DNA of 36,776 nt from Candidatus Chloroploca sp. Khr17 (GTDB lineage: Bacteria; Chloroflexota; Chloroflexia; Chloroflexales; Chloroflexaceae). This document shows, piece by piece, positions 31,737 to 36,776 of this stretch. The position numbers and the translations under genes are program-made. Under the pieces are notes generated by a model. It was not told the DNA's origin and made no database searches. It saw nothing but the letters and a program-made list of their open reading frames with translations. The stretch is from positions 1-36,776 of the forward strand of contig NZ_RYFF01000050.1 in the NCBI RefSeq assembly GCF_004138165.1. Reading direction: 5' to 3'. The first letter of the stretch is position 1, and each line of letters begins with the position of its first letter.

Positions 31737-31796
31737 AGCAGTGGTTTGTGCAAAGCTGCACAGAAATGCGCAAGTGAGGGTAGAAAGGTCCATATC

Positions 31797-33206
31797 GTGA
31801 GTGAAGCTGTGTACGATGTGGTGATTGTGGGTTCCGGACCGGGCGGGTATGTCGCCGCTGTGCGCGCAGGGCAACTTGGTATGCGGACGGCCATTGTCGA
31901 GGCCGGGCCAATGGGGGGTGTCTGTCTGAATGTCGGTTGTATTCCGACCAAGGCGTTGCTCCACAGTGCCGATCTGCTTGATGAAGTGAAAGAGGGTAAG
32001 CGCTTCGGCGTTATGGTCGAAGGGGTGAGCTTCGATCTGGCCGGGGCCATGAAGCATAAAAATGCGGTCGTCAAGGCAAGCAGCGATGGCGTCAATTTTT
32101 TGATGAAGAAAAATAAGATCGAGGTCGTCAACGGCTGGGCTACGCTCACTGGGCGCGGTCAGGTGCATGTCAAGCTCAATGCCGGCGGCGAACGTACCCT
32201 TCAGGCTAAACATATTCTGGTGGCTACCGGTGCGCAGCCCCGCCCCTTCCCCGGGGTTCCCTTTGACCATACCAGGGTGCTCTCGTCAACTGACGCGCTG
32301 CAGTTGCCTGCGGTTCCGCAAAGCTTTATGTCAATTGGCGCTGGGGCCATCGGGATCGAGTTTGCGTCGATGTACCGGGCGTTCGGGGCCGAGGTGACGG
32401 TCGTCGAGGCGTTGCCACGCATTGTGCCCAACGAAGACGAAGAGGTTTCGGCGGAACTCGTCAAAGCCTTCCAACGCCGGGGCATCAAAACCATGGCCGG
32501 GGCCAGGGTCGAGGGCATTGATACAAGCGGCGAGCACATCGTGGTCAACGTCACGGGCACCGATGGCAAAACCACCGCGATCACGGTCGAGAAGTTGCTG
32601 GTGGCGATTGGCATTCTGCCCAACACCAAGGACATTGGCCTCGAAGCAGCGGGTGTGACGCTTGATCAACGCGGTTTTATTACGACCGATGGCTACATGC
32701 GCGCTGCCGACGGCATCTATGCGGTAGGTGATTGTGTGGCCGCCACGCCCTGGCTAGCGCACAAAGCCAGCGCCGAAGGCATTCTTGCGATCGAGCATCT
32801 CGCCGGGCTGCACGTCACGCCCATTGACTATGGCAAGATCGCGGCCTGCACCTATTGCAGCCCCGAGATCGCCAGTGTTGGCCTCACCGAAGCGAAAGCA
32901 AAAGAGCAGGGCTACGAGGTCAAGGTCGGCAAGTTCCCCTTCTCGGCCAACGGCAAAGCGCGGGTGCTCGGTCAGAACCGCTTTGGCTTTATCAAGATCG
33001 TCGCCGACAAACAGTACGACGAGATCCTGGGTGTGCATATGATCGGCCCCCGCGTCACCGAAATGATCAGCGAAGGCGGCCTCGCCCTGACCCACGAAGC
33101 CACCGGCGAGAGCATGCTCCAGACGATCCACGCCCACCCGACGCTCTACGAAGCGATCGGCGAAGCGGCGCACGCCCTCGTCCACGGCGCGGCGATCCAT
33201 ATCTAA
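31797..33206 (+). CDS. lpdA: Dihydrolipoyl dehydrogenase (E3)
   Basis: 469 residues from the GTG at 31797, with AAAGG 8 nt upstream. The frame is open 24 codons further but without support. FAD-binding VGSGPGG (11-17), redox disulfide CLNVGC with Cys43 and Cys48, NAD-binding SIGAGAIGIEFASMYRAFGA, the second FAD motif YAVGDC, and the C-terminal active-site HAHPTLYE with His447 and Glu452 are all present. It reoxidises dihydrolipoamide in 2-oxoacid dehydrogenase or glycine cleavage complexes, using NAD+. No E1, E2 or GcvH gene is adjacent, so it probably serves complexes encoded elsewhere. It is a single-gene unit, divergent from marR and convergent with the decarboxylase gene. Confidence 0.95.
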   Translation: MSEAVYDVVIVGSGPGGYVAAVRAGQLGMRTAIVEAGPMGGVCLNVGCIPTKALLHSADLLDEVKEGKRFGVMVEGVSFDLAGAMKHKNAVVKASSDGVNFLMKKNKIEVVNGWATLTGRGQVHVKLNAGGERTLQAKHILVATGAQPRPFPGVPFDHTRVLSSTDALQLPAVPQSFMSIGAGAIGIEFASMYRAFGAEVTVVEALPRIVPNEDEEVSAELVKAFQRRGIKTMAGARVEGIDTSGEHIVVNVTGTDGKTTAITVEKLLVAIGILPNTKDIGLEAAGVTLDQRGFITTDGYMRAADGIYAVGDCVAATPWLAHKASAEGILAIEHLAGLHVTPIDYGKIAACTYCSPEIASVGLTEAKAKEQGYEVKVGKFPFSANGKARVLGQNRFGFIKIVADKQYDEILGVHMIGPRVTEMISEGGLALTHEATGESMLQTIHAHPTLYEAIGEAAHALVHGAAIHI

Positions 33207-33220
33207 CATTTCCTGCTGAT

Positions 33221-33297
33221 TTGACGCAAAGGCGCAGGGGCGCGAAGGTTTGATGGATCTCCATACTCAACTTTGCGCCTCAGCGCCTTTGCGTCAA
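33221..33297. repeat. Inverted pair of the GCGCCTTTGCGTC element between convergent genes
   Basis: The arms 33221-33248 and 33270-33297 match in 24 of 28 positions, with a perfect outer 15 nt (TTGACGCAAAGGCGC against its complement) and a 21-nt loop. The left arm begins 15 nt past the lpd stop, and the right arm ends 3 nt before the decarboxylase stop codon. It may act as a two-way terminator, though no T tract follows. Confidence 0.85.
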
Positions 33298-33299
33298 TC

Positions 33300-34712
33300 C
33301 TACATGCTTATTTCAGCACACATCGCCTGCCACAGATGCGCCACATCTTCGTGGGTCGTCAGTTCGGCCCCGATGCTGATACGCGCCATCCAGCGTCCAT
33401 CCAGCACGGCCGGGGTCAGATAGGCTACCCCCGAGGCATTAAGCCGCCCGATCCAGTCGAGGGTGTGGCGATCAAGGGCATCATCGGCGAGCCCAGGTGG
33501 CTCGTGCCGCACACAGACTGTCTGAAGATGCACCGGATTGAGGCGCACCCAGCCCTCGGTCGCGTCGATCTGTGCGGCCAGCCACTGCGCCAACGCAAGA
33601 TCCCGCCGGAGCCGCGCCCGCAGCGCTTCGGCTCCCTCCAGCCGCAACAGGAACCAAAGTTTCAACGCACGGAAGCGCCGCCCCAGCGGCAAGCCCCAGT
33701 CGCGATAGTTGGTCACGATGCCATCGGCTGAGGTTTGCAGATAACTGGGATTCGTTGACATCACCTGGATCAGATGTTGCGGATCGCGCACATAGTAGAG
33801 CGAGCAGTCAAAAGCGACGCCCAGCCATTTGTGCGGATTGAGCACGAGGCTATCGGCCTGTTCGACGCCCTGCCACATCCAGCGACACTCGGGCAAGATC
33901 ATCGCCGAACCGGCCATCGCCGCGTCAACATGCAGCCAGAGGCCATGCTCACGACAGATCGCAACGATGGCTTCGAGCGGATCAACCGCCGTGGTTGCCG
34001 TGGAACCGATCGTCGCCACGACGGCGCAGGGGCGACGGCCCTCGGCGAGATCACGCTGAATCGCCTCGCGCAGCGCCTCGGGGCGCAGCGCATGCGCCGC
34101 ATCAGTCGCGATGGCACGCAAGTTGTCGCGCCCAAAGCCAGCGAGCAGCGCCGCCTTCTCGACCGAGCTATGGCTCTGGCCCGAGCAATAGACCGTCAAG
34201 GGCAATTCTTCGGCCTGCAGACCACCCCGGGTCGCCCCGTGACTTGTCATCCGTTCACGAGCGCAGATCAACGCCACCAGCGTCGACGTACTGGCGGTAT
34301 CCTGAATCACGCCGCGCCATCCATCACCGAGCCCAAGCAACCGACGCATCCACTCGGTCATCTGCTCTTCGAGCTCGGTCAGCGCCGGGCTCGACTGCCA
34401 ATTGAGGCCCAACTGACCAAGGCCCGTACTCACCATATCACCGAGCACCGACGCAAGCGCGGCATTCGCCGGAAAATAGCCAAAGAACCGCGGATGCTGC
34501 CAATGGGAAAGACCGGGGAGGATGATCTGCTCGAGATCGGCAAGCACCGCCTCGAACGACTCAGGTTCCTCGGGTGGCTCCAGGGGCAACTGCGCACGGA
34601 TCGCCCCTGGAGAGACATGCGACCAGACCGACAACTCGGGCAAGCGCTCACGGTAGTGCGCAATCCAATCGACGAGGGCATGCCCATAGGTACGAAAAGT
34701 TTCAGGTTTCAT
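33300..34712 (-). CDS. Group II PLP-dependent amino-acid decarboxylase (aromatic-L-amino-acid decarboxylase-like)
   Basis: 470 residues from the ATG at 34712. The open frame runs 69 codons further, but that part is a translated repeat with AKAQRRKG. The start fits MKPETFRTYGHALVDWIAHY, the usual N-terminus. HPRFFGYFPA, the VDAAMAGSA segment and the PLP lysine in NPHKWLGV (Lys295) are family hallmarks. IQDTASTSTLVALICAR matches the cofactor phosphate-binding region. The family decarboxylates tyrosine, tryptophan, DOPA or related amino acids to amines, and some members act as aldehyde synthases. Substrate cannot be assigned. It lies downstream of ilvD on the same strand but across a repeat-filled gap of about 200 nt. 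Confidence 0.92.
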   Translation of the reverse strand: MKPETFRTYGHALVDWIAHYRERLPELSVWSHVSPGAIRAQLPLEPPEEPESFEAVLADLEQIILPGLSHWQHPRFFGYFPANAALASVLGDMVSTGLGQLGLNWQSSPALTELEEQMTEWMRRLLGLGDGWRGVIQDTASTSTLVALICARERMTSHGATRGGLQAEELPLTVYCSGQSHSSVEKAALLAGFGRDNLRAIATDAAHALRPEALREAIQRDLAEGRRPCAVVATIGSTATTAVDPLEAIVAICREHGLWLHVDAAMAGSAMILPECRWMWQGVEQADSLVLNPHKWLGVAFDCSLYYVRDPQHLIQVMSTNPSYLQTSADGIVTNYRDWGLPLGRRFRALKLWFLLRLEGAEALRARLRRDLALAQWLAAQIDATEGWVRLNPVHLQTVCVRHEPPGLADDALDRHTLDWIGRLNASGVAYLTPAVLDGRWMARISIGAELTTHEDVAHLWQAMCAEISM

Positions 34713-34721
34713 TGTTTCTTC

Positions 34722-34735
34722 AGGGCTGACGCCCT
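34722..34735 (-). other. Small hairpin in the decarboxylase leader
   Basis: AGGGC (34722-34726) and GCCCT (34731-34735) pair around a 4-nt loop. On the minus strand the hairpin ends 9 nt before the decarboxylase ATG, so it could affect ribosome access. Confidence 0.3.
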
Positions 34736-34790
34736 TCCTTGTTCGAGGCATCCTGGAAGGGGTGCCGGGCGATACTATGCAAAGAAGCTC

Positions 34791-34866
34791 ACGCGAAGGC
34801 GCGAAGGCGCGAAGGGTTCGCTCAACTACGCGACAACCTTTGCGCCTTTGCGCCTTTGCGTCAAAA
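34791..34866. repeat. Inverted pair of the GCGCCTTTGCGTC element between ilvD and decarboxylase
   Basis: The left arm (34791-34816, ACGCGAAGGCGCGAAGG...) and right arm (34837-34866, CCTTTGCGCCTTTGCGCC...) are inverted copies differing by systematic C/T changes, with a 20-nt loop. Translated on the minus strand it gives the false peptide AKAQRRKG in front of the decarboxylase. Confidence 0.85.
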
Positions 34867-34915
34867 GAGCCGCCTTCTTTGCAAGGTACTGGTACTAGCC
34901 CCGTCGCCGCTTCGC

Positions 34916-36592
34916 TCACAAATCGGTCACGGCCCCGAGGCTCGCCGACGAGACGAGGCGCGCATACTTGGCAAGCACACCACGGGGATAACGTGAGGCT
35001 GGGGGTTGCCAGGCCGCACGCCGACGGGCGAGCTCGTCGTCAGCAACATTGAGTTGCAGCAACAGCGTATCAGCATCAATCGTAATGCTATCGCCCTCGT
35101 GGACAAGGGCAATCGTGCCACCGACAGCCGCCTCGGGGGCGACATGGCCGACCACGAGGCCATAGGTGCCGCCCGAGAAGCGCCCATCGGTAATCAGGCC
35201 AACCGCATCACCGAGGCCGGCCCCGATAATGGCCGAGGTCGGGGCAAGCATCTCGCGCATCCCCGGGCCACCCTTGGGACCTTCATAACGGATCACCAGC
35301 ACATCACCGGCGACAATCTTGCCCGCAAGGATCGCCTCCAGACACTGCTCTTCCGCATCAAAGACCCGGGCTGGCCCGGTGATTTGACGCTGCTTGATCC
35401 CCGTAATCTTGGCAACACAGCCCTCTTCCGCCAGATTGCCCCGCAGAATCGCCAGATGGCCTTGGGCATAGAGCGGCGCATCCCACGGGCGAATGACATC
35501 CTGGCCCTCGGGCGGCGCATCCGGCACATCGGCCAGCGTTTCGGCAATGGTCTGACCCGTAATGGTCAGGGCATCGCCGTGCAGCAAACCGGCCTTGAGC
35601 AACATCTTCATCACCTGCGGCACGCCGCCAACCTGGTGGAGATCGGTCGCCACATAGTGGCCCGACGGCTTGAGATCGCAGAGCACCGGCACCTTGGTGC
35701 GGATCGCCTCAAAATCATCAATCGTCAGCGGCACCTCGGCGGCATGGGCAATCGCCAGCAGGTGCAACACCGCATTGGTCGAACCACCCAACGCCATCAC
35801 GACCACAATCGCATTCTCGAAGGCCTCGCGGGTCAAGATCTGGCGCGCGGTACGGCCAGCCCTGATCGCCTCAACCAGCACCTCGCCCGAGCGAGCAGCA
35901 CTTTCGGCTTTCTCAGCATCCTCAGCAGCCATCGTCGACGATCCGGGCAGGCTCAAGCCGAGGGCCTCGATCGCCGAAGACATCGTATTGGCGGTATACA
36001 TCCCGCCACACGACCCCGCCCCTGGGCAGGCGCGACGCTCGACTTCAAGCAACTCATTGCCATCAATCGTGCCAGCGCTATACTGACCAACGGCCTCGAA
36101 GGCACTGACAATCGTCAAATCGCGACCATCATGATGACCAGGCTTGATCGTCCCGCCATAGACAAAAATGCTTGGCACATCGAGCCGGGCCAGCGCAATG
36201 AGCGCACCAGGCATATTCTTATCACAGCCACCGACCGCGAGGATCCCGTCCATCCGCTGGGCATTGACCACCGTCTCGATTGAATCGGCAATCACCTCGC
36301 GGCTGACGAGTGAGAACTTCATCCCCTCGGTGCCCATCGAAATGCCGTCGCTGACCGTAATCGTGCCAAAGGTCTGAGGCATCCCACCAGCCGCCTTGAT
36401 CGCCGCTACGGCCCGCTGCGCCAGTGGATCAAGTGCCGCATTGCACGGCGTCAGCGTACTATGCGCATTCGAAATACCCACAATCGGCTTCTGAAAATCC
36501 TCATCACCAAACCCCACCGCACGCAGCATCGCACGATTCGGCGAACGCTGCGGCCCCTCAGTAATCAGTTTACTCCGACGATTCTCGGCCAT
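34916..36592 (-). CDS. ilvD: Dihydroxyacid dehydratase
   Basis: 558 residues from the ATG at 36592, with AAAGGAG 8-9 nt upstream. The open frame to 36769 is not supported. The three iron-sulfur cysteines are Cys50 ([10 protein letters not shown]), Cys123 (GGCDKNMPG) and Cys195 ([14 protein letters not shown]), the pattern of [2Fe-2S]-type IlvD enzymes. [14 protein letters not shown] and [10 protein letters not shown] are further family signatures. It dehydrates 2,3-dihydroxy-isovalerate and -methylvalerate to the 2-oxoacids in valine and isoleucine synthesis, in the cytoplasm. No other ilv gene is adjacent. An extended -10 promoter lies upstream, shared in the same gap with the divergent gene at 36721. 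Confidence 0.97.
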   Translation of the reverse strand: MAENRRSKLITEGPQRSPNRAMLRAVGFGDEDFQKPIVGISNAHSTLTPCNAALDPLAQRAVAAIKAAGGMPQTFGTITVSDGISMGTEGMKFSLVSREVIADSIETVVNAQRMDGILAVGGCDKNMPGALIALARLDVPSIFVYGGTIKPGHHDGRDLTIVSAFEAVGQYSAGTIDGNELLEVERRACPGAGSCGGMYTANTMSSAIEALGLSLPGSSTMAAEDAEKAESAARSGEVLVEAIRAGRTARQILTREAFENAIVVVMALGGSTNAVLHLLAIAHAAEVPLTIDDFEAIRTKVPVLCDLKPSGHYVATDLHQVGGVPQVMKMLLKAGLLHGDALTITGQTIAETLADVPDAPPEGQDVIRPWDAPLYAQGHLAILRGNLAEEGCVAKITGIKQRQITGPARVFDAEEQCLEAILAGKIVAGDVLVIRYEGPKGGPGMREMLAPTSAIIGAGLGDAVGLITDGRFSGGTYGLVVGHVAPEAAVGGTIALVHEGDSITIDADTLLLQLNVADDELARRRAAWQPPASRYPRGVLAKYARLVSSASLGAVTDL

Positions 36593-36626
36593 GCGTATAA
36601 CTCCTTTCGGCACAAACAATTGCCTT

Positions 36627-36635
36627 ATCATACCA
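36627..36635 (-). promoter_or_regulatory. Extended -10 promoter of ilvD
   Basis: Minus-strand TGGTATGAT (36635-36627) is an extended -10. No good -35 is found at 16-18 nt. A small hairpin, CCTGC/GCAGG (36645-36657), lies where the -35 would be. Confidence 0.55.
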
Positions 36636-36684
36636 GAAATCTTGCCTGCGAGGCAGGTAGGTCGAGCGACGCCTTCGTCGGACA

Positions 36685-36693
36685 TGGTATACT
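36685..36693 (+). promoter_or_regulatory. Extended -10 promoter of the gene at the right edge
   Basis: TGGTATACT (36685-36693) is an extended -10 located 28 nt upstream of the ATG at 36721. No clear -35 is present. CGACG/CGTCG (36667-36680) forms a small hairpin just upstream. Confidence 0.55.
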
Positions 36694-36720
36694 TGACCCA
36701 CACACGACCAGGAGGAAGCC

Positions 36721-36776
36721 CATGCCACGGCGATTCAATGTTGCCGGGCCGTGCAAGCCCGAATTGCACTACATGC
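36721..36776 (+). CDS. Start of a gene cut by the window edge, AAA-family ATPase-like N-terminus
   Basis: ATG at 36721 has AGGAGG at ideal spacing and an extended -10 upstream. The 18 complete codons read [18 protein letters not shown]. The FNxAGPxxPxxHY pattern resembles the N-terminus of a group of uncharacterised AAA-like ATP-binding proteins common in Chloroflexota and other environmental bacteria. Only the first residues are available, so the family call is from memory of that N-terminal pattern and is tentative. It is divergent from ilvD. Confidence 0.6.

Larger units (their letters stand above)
31439..31796. other. 358-nt divergent intergenic region between marR and lpd
   Basis: No gene is seen. 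It contains the marR promoter (31486-31514), a GC-rich nested inverted repeat (about 31574-31656), a 26-bp element shared with 21512-21537 (31655-31680), a partial CTTTGCGTCAAC element at 31684-31695, and a palindrome with a -10-like box for lpd (31716-31736). Confidence 0.75.

Noticed and set aside
31419-32270. 283-codon minus-strand frame opposite lpd and the marR upstream region
   Set aside because: It runs through the marR promoter and GC-rich repeats and is antisense to lpd, with no domain.
36593-36769. 59-residue extension of IlvD
   Set aside because: It covers the promoter region and the start of the divergent gene. AAAGGAG and the conserved N-terminus support the ATG at 36592.

Overview
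The window looks like a piece of a high-GC, free-living Chloroflexota chromosome (probably class Chloroflexia). This placement is an inference from protein style: a Gln/Thr/Val-rich linker behind the lipobox of the solute-binding protein, an IYLPLML-type motif in a giant secreted beta-helix/SBBP protein, DUF507 and PspC proteins, and many short dispersed intergenic repeats. No rRNA or tRNA gene, CRISPR array, prophage, transposase or replication origin was seen.

Region 1 (about 92-14837, all minus strand) is a sugar-catabolic locus. In transcription order it encodes a ROK-family repressor with its own promoter, an N-acylglucosamine 2-epimerase-like enzyme, a DUF4127 protein, an ABC importer (lipoprotein and two permeases), a GH38 alpha-mannosidase-like hydrolase, a GH3 NagZ-like hexosaminidase, a SIS-domain sugar isomerase/deaminase, a PIG-L deacetylase and an SGNH esterase. 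None of the hydrolases has a signal peptide, so the likely scheme is import of a small GlcNAc- and/or mannose-containing glycoside followed by cytoplasmic breakdown. The pairing of PIG-L with a GlmS-isomerase-like SIS protein resembles the archaeal chitin/GlcNAc route (Dac plus GlmD). The importer ATPase and a sugar kinase are not encoded here.

Region 2 (15059-21322, plus strand) is one gene for a secreted protein of about 2087 residues. It joins a parallel beta-helix, a lipase-like alpha/beta hydrolase with a plausible Ser-Asp-His triad, a DUF11-like module and SBBP beta-propeller repeats.

Region 3 (21566-26234) holds housekeeping and envelope genes: PlsC-like acyltransferase and MoxR ATPase (minus), a divergent DUF507 gene (plus), PspC, a CaxA-type Ca2+/H+ antiporter and an SDR oxidoreductase (all minus). 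A 27-bp perfect inverted repeat separates the convergent DUF507 and pspC genes and is an excellent bidirectional terminator. A second long hairpin lies between the divergent moxR and DUF507 genes.

Region 4 (26550-31514, minus) is a compact marR - ABC exporter - lon operon with a clear promoter. Region 5 has dihydrolipoyl dehydrogenase (plus), then a group II PLP decarboxylase and dihydroxyacid dehydratase ilvD (both minus). The window ends in the first codons of a divergent plus-strand gene.

Intergenic spaces carry several families of short repeats: a GCGCCTTTGCGTC family, a CTGAGCCTGTCGAAG-type inverted repeat, a GGGCGTCCCGCCCGCT hairpin, and a TTCGTGGTCGGCGG element. They sit against gene ends, contribute one stop codon, and create false N-terminal extensions in naive gene calls. 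Several starts were therefore corrected here (GH38, NagZ, solute-binding protein, epimerase, MoxR, PspC, Lon, Lpd, decarboxylase, IlvD).
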